This document shows, in pieces, positions 1 through 8,222 of a DNA stretch of 34,632 nucleotides; position 1 is the stretch's first letter; every line of letters starts with the position of its first letter. The translations under genes and the position numbers were made by a program. Source of the stretch: an uncultured Oscillospiraceae bacterium (GTDB taxonomy: Bacteria; Bacillota; Clostridia; Oscillospirales; Acutalibacteraceae); the NCBI GenBank assembly GCA_900539855.1, contig UQDO01000022.1, forward strand, positions 1-34,632, read 5' to 3'. The notes below the pieces were generated by a model. It did no database searches. It saw nothing but the letters and a program-made list of their open reading frames with translations, and was not told where the DNA came from.

Positions 1-15
1 AGGAACTTTTCTCTT

Positions 16-44
16 ATTATAGCACCAATCTTGTGAAATCACAA
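16..44 (-). promoter_or_regulatory. Outward-facing promoter at the left edge of the element
   Basis: Read on the minus strand, TTGTGA and TATAAT are separated by exactly 17 nt, a good sigma-A type match. It would drive a gene lying left of the window. It sits in about 113 bp that are not part of the conjugation genes, because the Maff2 frame breaks near 114. The gene it serves cannot be seen. Confidence 0.5.
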
Positions 45-107
45 TTTATTCTTGTGGACTGCCGCTGATACCGTCTGGATTGTGCTTTTCCTTTCTTTTT
101 GTTCCCT

Positions 108-266
108 TTAATTAGCCATGAACTGTTTCATGCCCTGCGACTTCGCGCCGGGGTTATCGTTGCCGTACCCCTCCATGAGGTTAATGCCGCCCCAAATGCC
201 AAGTCCTGCGCCAAGCGCGATTACCAAAGTCTGCAATACGTCAACTGCGCTGTTGAAAAAATCCAT
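108..266 (-). pseudogene. Maff2-family small membrane protein, 3'-truncated
   Basis: This 52-residue frame starts at ATG 266 and matches the N-terminal two thirds of Maff2 proteins, the small membrane proteins encoded next to virD4 in Firmicutes conjugative elements. Visible features are a hydrophobic stretch (VLQTLVIALGAGLGIWG) and the family motif MEGYGNDNPGAKSQGMKQ at about residues 31-48. Maff2 proteins normally continue with a glycine-rich second membrane segment of roughly 20 residues. Here the frame runs into Asn-stop straight after QFMA, so homology is lost at about position 114. This marks a recombination or deletion edge of the element. The Shine-Dalgarno is weak (gagg). The identification is firm; loss of function is inferred from the missing C-terminus. 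Confidence 0.75.
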
Positions 267-312
267 ATAAACCTCGCTTTCTGCCGCTAAAACGGCTCAA
301 AAAATGTTGTTG

Positions 313-345
313 GAAATAAAAATGCCGCCGTTTTTATTCGGCGGC
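313..345 (-). terminator. Intrinsic terminator overlapping the virD4 stop codon
   Basis: On the minus strand, GCCGCCG and CGGCGGC form a perfect 7-bp stem with an 8-nt A-rich loop, followed by ATTTTTATTT. The hairpin includes the last virD4 codons. It would reduce read-through into the Maff2 frame. Confidence 0.55.
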
Positions 346-2115
346 TGCGTCCTCGTCGGACAAATCTATTTCGTATATGTCAAAGGGTTCGTCGGGCTTT
401 ACGATTGCCGGACGGGTGGACATATACCGTTCAACGTCAAAAGCGTTTTTCTTGTCGAAGTCGGAAAGGTATTTGTAGTTCGGGTGCTGCGTTATATCGT
501 ACTTATCGCTGAAAAAGGGGCGCACGCCGCGCAACTGCAAAATACATTTTCCTCCGTCCATAACTGCGATTTCGTCCTGTGTCATCAACTCCTTTCCCAA
601 TTTCTGATAATTGAGGCCATGAGAAACCTGCGTGCCGCGATTTTCGGAAGTGTTGAAACTGTCGATTGTTTCACGTCCCAAGTTCTCCGAAATATCCTTT
701 GCATTTTTCCCGCGCCCTCCCAAAAACAAGGTGCTGTCGGCATTGTCAAGTATGATTTCTGCCGCGTCCTTGTAAATGGCTTTTAGCTGGCTCTGCGATT
801 GCAGAATGATAGAAGCCGAGATTTCCCGGCTGCGGATTGTGGCAATCAATTTTTCAAACTGCGGGATTTGTCCAATGTTTGCAAACTCGTCTAACAGGCA
901 GCGAACATGAACCGGCAGCTTGCCGCCGTATTCGTCGTCGGCCTTGTCGCACAAGAGATTAAATAACTGCGATTGCAGCATAGCGATAACAAAATTAAAC
1001 GTGCTGTCCGTATCGCTCATAATCAAAAACAAAGCTGTTTTTCTGTCGCCTAACGTGTCAAGTTCTAATTCGTCGTAGGACATAAGATCGCGCAATTCCT
1101 TTATATCAAAAGGAGCGAGCCTCGCACCGCAAGAAATGAGGATTGATTTTGCGGTTTTGCCCGCCGCCAATTTATATTTTCGGTACTGCTTCACCGCGAA
1201 ATGGTCGGGGTCGCGTTCTTCCAAGTCGGCAAACAGCAAATCGACGGGGCTTTGATATTCCTCGTCGTCCTCGCGGGCTTCGCTGGCGTTGATAAGTTCC
1301 AACAGGGTAATAAAGTTCATTTCCTCGGCGGGGGCTTCGTACCAGATGTAGCCCACCAACGCGCAATACAAAAGCCGTTCTGCCTTTACCCAAAAATCCT
1401 CCGCGCTTTTTTCTCCCTCACCTTTGGTATTCGCTATCAACGTATTTACCAGCTTCAAAATATCTTTCTCGCTGCGGATATACACAAAGGGGTTGTAGTG
1501 CATAGATTTTTTGAAGTTAATCGTATTCAGTACCTTAATGCGGTAGCCCGCCCGTTGCAGCAGCTTCCCGCACTCAATCAAAACCGTACCTTTCGGGTCG
1601 GTTAAGACGTAAGAGGAATGAAGCTGCATTAGATTAGGTTTGACAAAAAATCTTGTTTTTCCGCTGCCGCTGCCGCCGATCACGACGACGTTCTTATTTC
1701 TCGCGTACTTCGGCTGCTTCGGGCGGCTGTTCATGGTAAGCCGTTCCGTCTGCGTCAAAATGATGTTGTTTTGGAAATCCGGGTCTATGTAGGGCTTTAT
1801 ATCTTCGGCGTTTCCCCATCGGGCAGAGCCGTACTCCGCGCCCTTGCGGTATTTCTTCGCGTTTTTCCCTTTGACATAGACTATCAAGCGGATAATCACC
1901 GCACCGACAATGCCGACAAGCAAATCCAACGGGTAAACGCTCGGCAAGGCGTTTTCAAAGGCTGCGGAAAATCCTTGTGTGATATTCAGTATCTTTGCAG
2001 AAATATCCGCGCCGGGGGCAAGCCGCACCGCCTGTCCGACTTTATCAAAGAGATAGACAAAGAACACATAGGGGATATTCGGAAGTATCAGCTTTTTGTA
2101 GTTGATCTGCTTCAT
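334..2115 (-). CDS. virD4: VirD4/TraG-type conjugative coupling protein
   Basis: The product is the type IV secretion coupling ATPase, which links the relaxosome to the mating channel at the inner membrane. The 593-residue length is normal for the Firmicutes ICE family. Two N-terminal membrane stretches (about residues 12-24 and 62-80) are followed by the Walker A motif GGSGSGKT (147-154) and a Walker B segment with RCLLDEFANIG near residue 400. The C-terminal part contains the SQSQLKAIY and LFLGGRG stretches typical of the TraG/VirD4 core. The start overlaps the stop of the upstream DUF3801 gene by 4 bp, so the two are translationally coupled. The gene appears intact, although the element around it is broken and no mating-channel genes remain in the window. 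Confidence 0.93.
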   Translation of the reverse strand: MKQINYKKLILPNIPYVFFVYLFDKVGQAVRLAPGADISAKILNITQGFSAAFENALPSVYPLDLLVGIVGAVIIRLIVYVKGKNAKKYRKGAEYGSARWGNAEDIKPYIDPDFQNNIILTQTERLTMNSRPKQPKYARNKNVVVIGGSGSGKTRFFVKPNLMQLHSSYVLTDPKGTVLIECGKLLQRAGYRIKVLNTINFKKSMHYNPFVYIRSEKDILKLVNTLIANTKGEGEKSAEDFWVKAERLLYCALVGYIWYEAPAEEMNFITLLELINASEAREDDEEYQSPVDLLFADLEERDPDHFAVKQYRKYKLAAGKTAKSILISCGARLAPFDIKELRDLMSYDELELDTLGDRKTALFLIMSDTDSTFNFVIAMLQSQLFNLLCDKADDEYGGKLPVHVRCLLDEFANIGQIPQFEKLIATIRSREISASIILQSQSQLKAIYKDAAEIILDNADSTLFLGGRGKNAKDISENLGRETIDSFNTSENRGTQVSHGLNYQKLGKELMTQDEIAVMDGGKCILQLRGVRPFFSDKYDITQHPNYKYLSDFDKKNAFDVERYMSTRPAIVKPDEPFDIYEIDLSDEDAAAE

Positions 2116-2585
2116 ATCTCGCGCCCCCTGTCCATTTTCTTTACCTTGTCGCGGGCGGCGTTAAGCTGCTTCGCCTTGTCCTTTGCAGCGGCAAGGGCTT
2201 TGCGGATAGAGGGCTTTTTCTCCCGGTTCAGCTTCTTTGCGGAAAACTCTTGAAACGCTGCGGTCATAACGTCCGCGTCCCGGCCTTTGAAAAACACAAG
2301 GTAACGGGTCTGCTCGCCCTTAACCTTTTTTAGCGAAAAATCTATGTTGTATTTCTTCGCCGTACTCTCAAAGGCTTTAATATTGCTGTCGGTGATCTCG
2401 ATGTTGGAAACACCCGCGTTCTGCTTCATAAGCTGCCGCATGGTCTGTTTCCCATGCGCGGGTTTGCTTTTCTGCTCCAAAAACTTTTGGATTGCTTTCT
2501 GTAACGCCTGTTCGGTAAGCCGCGCCGCGCCTTTTCCCACTTTGACGTATAGGGCAATCGTTTTTTGGGTTACTTCCTCCTGCAA
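2112..2585 (-). CDS. PcfB / DUF3801 family conjugation accessory protein
   Basis: This 157-residue basic protein belongs to the DUF3801 family, whose founding member PcfB works with the coupling protein PcfC in enterococcal pCF10 transfer. The family-like N-terminal part covers about residues 1-125 (VTQKTIALYVKVGKGAARLT, then EITDSNIKAFESTAKKYNID). A Lys/Ala-rich, probably helical tail follows. The frame overlaps virD4 by 4 bp (ATGA), the arrangement usual in Clostridia ICEs. By analogy it probably aids recruitment of the relaxosome to VirD4. The gene looks intact, but without a relaxase in view it is likely orphaned. Confidence 0.88.
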   Translation of the reverse strand: MQEEVTQKTIALYVKVGKGAARLTEQALQKAIQKFLEQKSKPAHGKQTMRQLMKQNAGVSNIEITDSNIKAFESTAKKYNIDFSLKKVKGEQTRYLVFFKGRDADVMTAAFQEFSAKKLNREKKPSIRKALAAAKDKAKQLNAARDKVKKMDRGREI

Positions 2586-2621
2586 GGTATCAACTCCTTT
2601 CCCGGTAAAGTGCGGCTATGC

Positions 2622-3566
2622 TCATTCGCCGCCGTATAAGTCGTGATTGACAAGGGCGGTATAGTAGCTGTCAATGGTACTCGGCGCGTTGAACAGCACC
2701 GCTTTTAGATACTGCTTGATGTTGCGCACTTTGGTTGTGTTCTCCCTCATGCAATCCAAAACAAACTCAATATGGCTGCTGTTCAGCTTCAAAAACTTGG
2801 ATTTCACCAATTCGGCGGGGTAGTCGTCCCCGGCAATACGGATTGTCTTTCGGGCTGTGCAGACGGTTTCCAGCATAAGGTCAACAATCTCGTCCAAACG
2901 GTCTTTGTCAATTTTGCAGTTTTGAATGAGATGGTCGTATTCGATATTGTCCTTGATAATCTCCCTGTAAATCTCTACTGCGCTATTGCTTTTCGCTTCC
3001 GTTCTTTTCCTTTCCGGCGGCGTAGCCGCTTCGCCATGCGCAAAGGGCAAGGGGTTTAGGGAATGGAAAGGAATGGAATCGGTACTTGATAAATCAGTAA
3101 TTGATTGTTCTTTACTTAATATATCTTTATTTAATTGCGTTGGATTTTCCAACGTAGGTTTTTCCTGCGTAGGTTTTTCCAACGTTGGATTATCCAATGT
3201 TGGATTTTCCAATGTAGGTAAATCCAATATAGGCGGCTGTCCGCCGCTGGTAGCTGCTTCCGGCTCTCGCGGCTGCGGCTGCTCGTATATGACGTAATCT
3301 GCGCCCCGCAAGCGTCCCTTTTCGTCGCGCTCCCGGCTGCGCACGATATATCCGGCTTTTTCGAGTTCCTTTACCGCTTCGCGGATTGCGTCGATCTTCT
3401 CCCGGTTGATATGGGATAAGCCCGCAAGGGTATAATCCCAATCTTCGGGCAGCGAAAGCATTTGCGACAACAAGCCCTTTGCCTTTAAGGACAATTCCTT
3501 GTTTCGCAAGTGGTGGTTGCTCATAACGGTATATCCCGTATTTCGCTCCACTCTGAAAACTGCCAT
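2622..3566 (-). CDS. Winged-helix replication-initiator-like protein of a conjugative element
   Basis: This 314-residue protein has an N-terminal RepA-like winged helix at about residues 1-95 (FRVERNTGYTVMSNHHLRN, then LSLKAKGLLSQMLSLPEDWD). This is the type found at the start of transfer modules in Firmicutes ICEs. A low-complexity linker with a run of PTLEN-type pentapeptides follows at about 114-143. The C-terminal domain (about 195-314) contains FVLDCMRENTTKVRNIKQYL and resembles what is often called DUF6017. The ATG is preceded by gaggaa. Likely roles are element replication during transfer or control of the transfer operon. The repeat number in the linker is expected to vary between copies. 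Confidence 0.82.
   Translation of the reverse strand: MAVFRVERNTGYTVMSNHHLRNKELSLKAKGLLSQMLSLPEDWDYTLAGLSHINREKIDAIREAVKELEKAGYIVRSRERDEKGRLRGADYVIYEQPQPREPEAATSGGQPPILDLPTLENPTLDNPTLEKPTQEKPTLENPTQLNKDILSKEQSITDLSSTDSIPFHSLNPLPFAHGEAATPPERKRTEAKSNSAVEIYREIIKDNIEYDHLIQNCKIDKDRLDEIVDLMLETVCTARKTIRIAGDDYPAELVKSKFLKLNSSHIEFVLDCMRENTTKVRNIKQYLKAVLFNAPSTIDSYYTALVNHDLYGGE
3136..3225. repeat. Six 15-bp tandem repeats inside the initiator gene
   Basis: Six degenerate 15-bp units of the type AAYGTWGGWTTTTCC follow one another without a gap. On the minus strand they encode pentapeptide repeats PTLEN/PTLDN/PTLEK/PTQEK. The reading frame is kept, so copy-number change would only alter linker length. Confidence 0.9.
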
Positions 3567-3694
3567 ATTTCCTCACTTCCTCTCTTGGTATGCGTGGACA
3601 ATTAGAAAGCCGTTTTCGGCTGTTTTGGTATTGCAATATGCCCTTTGCCGTTTTCGCGTCTGCAAAGCCGCATGGCACAAGGGCTTTTGCCCGT

Positions 3695-3913
3695 CTATTT
3701 GTCCATGCTGGCGTGCGTTTTCCGCGTCCTTTTGCCGGGGCAATAGGGACACTCTTTGAAAACGCAAAACTCATATTTCCACCCGGGGCGGTAGAAACGG
3801 CAAGTGCCGCAATCTTCATCATCTCCGGCACAACCGGATTGATAGCGGTCAAATCCCGGCTTCTGCTGCATGAGCAATTCAAACGCCCGCTGCTTGCCCT
3901 TTGTGAAATACAT
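3695..3913 (-). CDS. Small Cys-rich ICE protein, probable zinc binder
   Basis: This 72-residue protein starts at ATG 3913, chosen because a strong Shine-Dalgarno (AAAGGAGGTG) lies 8 nt upstream. The central part, DEDCGTCRFYRPGWKYEF followed by CVFKECPYCPGKR, holds a CxxC pair and further cysteines that suggest one zinc site. The sequence is typical of small proteins found beside the initiator gene in Clostridia conjugative elements. Its function is unknown, possibly regulatory or DNA-binding. It lies 128 bp upstream of the initiator gene in the same direction, behind a terminator at 3943-3992, so a promoter would have to lie between that hairpin and the start, or read-through must occur. Confidence 0.7.
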   Translation of the reverse strand: MYFTKGKQRAFELLMQQKPGFDRYQSGCAGDDEDCGTCRFYRPGWKYEFCVFKECPYCPGKRTRKTHASMDK

Positions 3914-3942
3914 TCCGGCTGCACCTCCTTTCCTGCGGGCAT

Positions 3943-3992
3943 AAAAAAACGGCGTTACTTTCTCCCCCAAAGGGGTTAAGGTAACGCCGTTT
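3943..3992 (-). terminator. Intrinsic terminator or attenuator upstream of the Cys-rich gene
   Basis: On the minus strand, AAACGGCGTTAC and GTAACGCCGTTT form a perfect 12-bp stem. An inner CCCC/GGGG hairpin sits in the loop and a run of seven T follows. No intact gene remains upstream to be terminated, so it is either the end of a lost gene or a leader attenuator of the transfer operon. Confidence 0.75.
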
Positions 3993-4098
3993 GTGTGCGT
4001 ATTCAGTTTTTAACACATTCCCTGTCTATCCGCTGTCCGCAAAACCATTGATTTTATTAGCTTTTTGCCGCTATCGCTATCACACCTCATTATTCGCA

Positions 4099-5583
4099 AG
4101 ACCGGCGTTCACGGAGATTATGGAACTGGCGGAAAAGGGCCTCATCGGCACCTTGATTGTCAAGGATCACTCCCGCTTGGGGCGTAACCGTCTCATTGTG
4201 GGGCAGCTTCTGGAAGAGGGCTTCGACAGTCTCGGCGTTCGCTACATCGCCATTATGGACAACATCGACACCGCCAAGGGCATCAGTGACCTTGTCCCGA
4301 TGCAGGACTTATTCAACGAGTGGCACGCCAAGAACACCAGCCAGAAAGTACGCAATGTGTTCAAGAGTAAGGGAATGTCCGGCGCACCGCTGACCACCAA
4401 TCCGCCCTTCGGGTATCTGAAAGACCCGGAGAGCAAGAACGGCTGGATCATTGATGAAGCTGCGGCAAAGACCGTGCGGCAGATTTTCGCTTGGTGCGTG
4501 GACGGCCTCGGCCCCACGCAGATCGCCAAACGACTGAAAACAGCCAAGGTGCCGACACCTACCGAGCACTGGAGCAACATCGGCAGGAATTGCAGCAAGC
4601 CACCCGCCATACCGTACAACTGGTGTTCTGCCACAGTTGCTGACATCCTCAGTAAACAGGAATACTGCGGCGATACGGTAAATTTCCGTAGCACCACCAA
4701 GTCCTTCAAGAACAAGAAGAAAATCGAGCGTCCGTTGGAAGAATGGCAGATCTTCAAGGATACCCATCCCGCTATTATCGACCGGGAAACCTTCGCCTTG
4801 GTGCAGGAGCTTCGCAAGCATCGTCGCAGGCCCGCAAAAAGTGGCATCGTCAGCCCCTTTTCGGGCTTGCTGTACTGCGCCGATTGCGGAGAGAAGCTGT
4901 ATTACAGTGTCACCAACAACTACAAGCGGGAGCAGGCGTACTTCTTCTGTTCCTCCTATCGCAAGAACTCTGATGTCTGCTCTGCCCACTATATCCGTGA
5001 GAAAGTGGTGGAGCAAATCGTCTTGGAGAGTATGCAGCGCATTCTCTTAAATGTGCAGGTGTTCGAAAAGGAGTTCGCCCGCAAGCAGATGGACTGCTAC
5101 ACGGAGGACAAGAAGAAGCTGCTTGCCGCCAAGCGCCGGGAGTTGAGAAAGGCAAAGAAGCGCATGGCGGAGATTGACACCCTGATCCAGAAAATCTACG
5201 AGGACAACGCCAGCGGAAAGCTATCTGACGAGCGCTACGCCACTCTGTCCCTGTCCTATGAGGAGGAGCAGAAAACGCTGAAAGCTGCTGTCCCGGAGAT
5301 GCAGGCCTATTTGGAAACCGAAACGGATAAGACCGAGAGCTTGCAGAGGTTCATTCAGAAGGTGAAGCAAATCACGGAGCTGAAAGCACTGACCCCGGAG
5401 CTGATCCACGAGTTCGTGGACAAAATCGTGGTGTATGCGCCCAGATACCTTGACGGCAAGCGGGTGCAGCTTTTGGACATCTATTACAGCGGCGTGGGCA
5501 TTCTCCACGAGCTGACCCCGGAGGAGATGGAAGAAGCCTTCCAGCAGCACCTTACCGAGCGTAACAAAGAGAAAACGGCATAG
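4099..5583 (+). pseudogene. Large serine recombinase, 5'-truncated (catalytic Ser lost)
   Basis: Homology to large serine site-specific recombinases of ICEs begins abruptly at RPAFTEIMELAEKGLIG and continues to the end. The order is the rest of the resolvase domain with VKDHSRLGRNRL, the recombinase domain (NPPFGYLKDPESKNGWIID, then WSSATVADIL-like NWCSATVADILS), a zinc ribbon (CADCGEKLYY then FFCSSYRKNSDVCSAH), a Lys/Glu-rich coiled coil, and a C-terminal DUF4368-like part (EFVDKIVVYAPRYLDG). The first 60 or so residues, which carry the Y-x-R-x-S motif with the nucleophilic serine, are missing. The open frame extends upstream to 3991 but encodes unrelated sequence without the motif. The protein, if made, cannot cut DNA. 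A terminator follows at 5639. Confidence 0.88.
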
Positions 5584-5638
5584 CCACAAGGGTTACACCG
5601 TTTCCGAAAACTTATTAACCTGAGATACAAGAGCCGCC

Positions 5639-5685
5639 TTGGGGCACCTTCCTTACGGAGGGTGCCCCAAATCCCTGCTTTTTTA
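5639..5685 (+). terminator. Intrinsic terminator after the recombinase
   Basis: A stem of about 12 bp, GGGGCACCTTCC with GGAGGGTGCCCC (one G-U pair) and loop TTAC, is followed at short distance by CTTTTTTATT. It isolates the element from the downstream chromosomal gene. Confidence 0.8.
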
Positions 5686-5728
5686 TTATATTTAACTTCT
5701 ATTCCTCACAAAATAATTGTTTTCCGCA

Positions 5729-5757
5729 TTGTGCCGCAAAGCGTGGAATGGTATTAT
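5729..5757 (+). promoter_or_regulatory. Promoter of the glutaminase A-like gene
   Basis: TTGTGC and TATTAT are spaced by 17 nt, so transcription would start near 5764. This supports translation from ATG 5804 rather than the longer frame opening at TTG 5717. Confidence 0.55.
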
Positions 5758-5803
5758 GAAATCAGGAAAGATCAATTTTGATCAAATACGGGAGTGTGTT
5801 GCT

Positions 5804-7711
5804 ATGAATATCCGTCCGTCATCCGTACCGCTTATTACGGTTGATCCTTATTTCAGCGTGTGGTCGCCTGCCGACAGGCTGACCGACTGCAGTACCGTCC
5901 ATTGGACCGGAAGAAGAAACGGCACGGTGGGAATGGTCAAAATAGACGGCAAAACCTACAGGTTTATGGGAAAGTTAGAGGCAAACGGCAGATGGCTGTA
6001 CAAAGAGCCGGAGGCGCTGCCGCAGACGGGGCTTGACATCACGCCTACATCATCGGAATACACCTTTGAAAACGACGCGGTAAAGCTGACCGTCACCTTC
6101 CGCAGTCCTCTTTTGCTTGACGACCCGGTGCTGTTTTCACGCCCTGTGTCGTACATTGAATATGATGCGAAGCTAAAGGGTGAGCATGAATTTGAGCTGT
6201 ATTTTGACGTTTCGGCAGAGCTTTCAGCCGATTGGGACACCTATGAGGTGAAGTTCGGCAGAACCGAAAATTCGCTGTGGTGCGGAAATGTCGATCAGAA
6301 GCCGCTCAACCGCAGCGGCGATAACCTCAGGATAGACTGGGGATATCTCCACCTTGCAAGAAAGGATGCCTTCCTTTCAAATGTCGATATAAGAAAGGCA
6401 TACGCCGCAGGCAATAAGCTTCCTGTCCTCGACGAAAACGCGACGAGCCATATATACAGCTGCCCGACGCTTGCCGTTATAACCTCAGACACTAAAGGTG
6501 TCATAACGCTTGCTTATGACGATGTGAAATCTATAGAATACTTCGGTGAAAAGCTCGATCCTTACTACCGTCAGAAGTACGCTTCGTTTGATGAGATGCT
6601 GAAAGACGCGCTTTCGGATTACGATGAGGTCAAGGCAAAGGCGGAGCGCTTTGACAACGAGCTGACAGAGCGTATGCTCGCAGTCGGCAAGGACTACGCA
6701 GCGGTCGGCTGCCTGCTTTACAGACAGGCAATAGCCGCGCACAAGCTGGTCCAGTCACCGGACGGACCGCTGTTTTTGTCAAAGGAGTGCTTCAGCAACG
6801 GCTGTATCGCGACTCTTGACGTGACCTATCCGTCAATACCGCTTTTCCTGCTTTACAATCCGGAGCTTGTAAAGGGAATGCTGCGCCCGATAATCAGGTT
6901 CGCAAGAAGCGACAAATGGGAGTACGATTTTGCGCCGCACGACTGCGGACGGTATCCGATCTGCAACGGTCAGGTATACGGACTCCATGAAGGCAAGCTG
7001 CTCGAAAGCTCTCAGATGCCGATAGAGGAATGTGCAAACTTTATAATATGCGTCGCCGCCGTCTGCATTGCCGAGGGCAGCATGTCGTTCTATGACAGCT
7101 GCCGCGAGCTTTGCGACAAGTGGGCTGATTATCTTTCAAAATACGGGTACGATCCCGGAAATCAGCTCTGCACCGACGATTTTGCCGGGCATATCGACCA
7201 CAACTGCAACCTCTCGGTCAAGGCTATCGTGGCGCTCGGCGTTTACGCAAGGCTTTCGGGCAACAGCAGCTATTTTGACACCGCCAAGGCAATGGCTGAT
7301 AAATGGACAGCCGAGGCGGCGACCGACAAGGCGTCGCGCCGCTGCTTTGACAAGCCGGACAGCTGGAGTCTCAAATACAACATGGTTTGGGACCGCATAT
7401 TCGGGCTTGGCCTTTTCGCCGGCGATGTGTACAAAAAAGAGGTCGCCCTCTACAGCGAAAAAATGGACAGATACGGCGTGGCTCTTGACAGCGAGCACAC
7501 ATATACCAAGCTTGACTGGGAGGCATGGACGACCGTGCTTTGCGACAATAAGGAGTACCGCGATGCTGTATATGCAGCAATACGCCGTATGGTCGAGGAG
7601 ACCGACGACCGCGTGCCGGTGACCGACTGGTATTTTGCCGACACCGCAGCCCAGAGAGGTTTCCAGAACAGAACGGTAGTAGGCGGATATTTCATCAACC
7701 TCATGATCTGA
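5804..7711 (+). CDS. Glutaminase A-like (DUF4964/DUF5127/DUF4965) protein
   Basis: This 635-residue protein begins with the DUF4964-like motif RPSSVPLITVDPYFSVWSP, typical of the glutaminase A (GtaA) family. A beta-rich DUF5127-like part follows (VKLTVTFRSPLLLDDPVLFS, about residues 85-105). The C-terminal helical barrel, DUF4965/DUF1793-like, contains TLDVTYPSIPLFLLYNPELV and CTDDFAGHIDHNCNLSVKAI. The ATG at 5804 is preceded by gggag and lies downstream of a plausible promoter. There is no signal peptide, so unlike fungal GtaA this version should be cytoplasmic. Glutamine hydrolysis is the family annotation, but bacterial members may act on other amides or glycans. The gene stands alone between two terminators. 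Confidence 0.8.
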   Translation: MNIRPSSVPLITVDPYFSVWSPADRLTDCSTVHWTGRRNGTVGMVKIDGKTYRFMGKLEANGRWLYKEPEALPQTGLDITPTSSEYTFENDAVKLTVTFRSPLLLDDPVLFSRPVSYIEYDAKLKGEHEFELYFDVSAELSADWDTYEVKFGRTENSLWCGNVDQKPLNRSGDNLRIDWGYLHLARKDAFLSNVDIRKAYAAGNKLPVLDENATSHIYSCPTLAVITSDTKGVITLAYDDVKSIEYFGEKLDPYYRQKYASFDEMLKDALSDYDEVKAKAERFDNELTERMLAVGKDYAAVGCLLYRQAIAAHKLVQSPDGPLFLSKECFSNGCIATLDVTYPSIPLFLLYNPELVKGMLRPIIRFARSDKWEYDFAPHDCGRYPICNGQVYGLHEGKLLESSQMPIEECANFIICVAAVCIAEGSMSFYDSCRELCDKWADYLSKYGYDPGNQLCTDDFAGHIDHNCNLSVKAIVALGVYARLSGNSSYFDTAKAMADKWTAEAATDKASRRCFDKPDSWSLKYNMVWDRIFGLGLFAGDVYKKEVALYSEKMDRYGVALDSEHTYTKLDWEAWTTVLCDNKEYRDAVYAAIRRMVEETDDRVPVTDWYFADTAAQRGFQNRTVVGGYFINLMI

Positions 7712-7730
7712 GTTTTATATTAAAGCACCA

Positions 7731-7770
7731 ACCGGAGCACCGCATCAGCGGCGCTCCGGTTTTCGGTTTT
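7731..7770 (+). terminator. Intrinsic terminator of the glutaminase A-like gene
   Basis: ACCGGAGC and GCTCCGGT form the outer stem and CCGC/GCGG the inner stem, followed by TTTCGGTTTT. The remaining 7771-7933 holds no gene; it is AT-rich and probably carries the promoter of the next small gene, but no convincing pair of boxes was found. Confidence 0.85.
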
Positions 7771-7933
7771 CGGATAGATAAATTTTATTTTACATACCGT
7801 CTTACATTTATTCCGGTTTGCGTTGTGATCTTTGATTTATGTTTTATAAATTTTTATGGCACAGCAATAATACCGGGAAAACGGCAAATGATATGATAAA
7901 ACACAGCCGCGCCGCGGCAGAAAGGAAAGACTC

Positions 7934-8170
7934 ATGAAAGAAAAGGTAAAAAAGACTGAAAAATTCGATCCGCCGGACAACCAATCGGCAATCGGTTTTT
8001 GCGGAAATCCGGAAAATGCGGTAGAGATGATAAACACCTACGGCACATACAACATCCAGGCGACCGCCGACACGTCGAACGAATTTCCGGCAATCGCACA
8101 GGGCAATCCTCCCATGGCACAAAAACCGCTCGGATTTGTCAAAGACGGCAAGCAAAGAAAGGGCAGGTGA
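7934..8170 (+). CDS. Small conserved-looking protein of unknown function
   Basis: This is a 78-residue hydrophilic protein. The ATG is preceded by AAAGGAAAG at good spacing, and the frame has the same codon style as its neighbours, which supports a real gene. A basic N-terminus (MKEKVKKTEKF) is followed by a central stretch, NPENAVEMINTYGTYNIQ, then ADTSNEFPAIAQG. The aromatic NTYGTYNIQ core looks like a conserved motif. There is no signal peptide, membrane segment or recognised domain. It stands alone, with a 100-bp inverted-repeat element 52 bp behind it. I do not recognise the family and assign no function. Confidence 0.6.
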   Translation: MKEKVKKTEKFDPPDNQSAIGFCGNPENAVEMINTYGTYNIQATADTSNEFPAIAQGNPPMAQKPLGFVKDGKQRKGR

Positions 8171-8222
8171 CGCACCGTTTGACAGTGGGCGCCGGAACAG
8201 AGCTTTCCGGCAGGCTGACCGG

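Larger units (their letters stand above)
114..5690. mobile_element. Remnant of an integrative conjugative element
   Basis: The region combines conjugation genes of one block (Maff2, VirD4, PcfB/DUF3801, winged-helix initiator, Cys-rich protein; all minus strand) with a large serine recombinase on the plus strand. Both ends are damaged: Maff2 loses its 3' end at about 114 and the recombinase loses its 5' end at about 4099. VirB4, VirB6, PrgI, relaxase and accessory genes are absent from the window. The right limit is placed at the terminator behind the recombinase (5639-5685); no attachment-site repeat could be recognised. Whether the missing genes lie left of the window cannot be decided, but the broken Maff2 argues against simple continuation. 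Confidence 0.7.

Noticed and set aside
3136..3225. Tandem 15-bp units as a CRISPR-like array
   Set aside because: The units are contiguous without spacers and lie inside a coding frame, where they encode pentapeptide repeats.
3573..3767. 64-codon minus-strand frame between the Cys-rich gene and the initiator gene
   Set aside because: It overlaps the better supported Cys-rich frame, has no Shine-Dalgarno and its composition looks like an out-of-frame reading.
3190..3942. 250-codon minus-strand frame overlapping the initiator and Cys-rich genes
   Set aside because: It reads the real genes in another frame and shows no domain, only Arg/Ala/Gly-rich sequence.
7068..7622. 184-codon plus-strand frame inside the glutaminase A-like gene
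   Set aside because: It is an alternate-frame shadow, rich in Thr/Arg/Ala/Ser with no recognisable fold.
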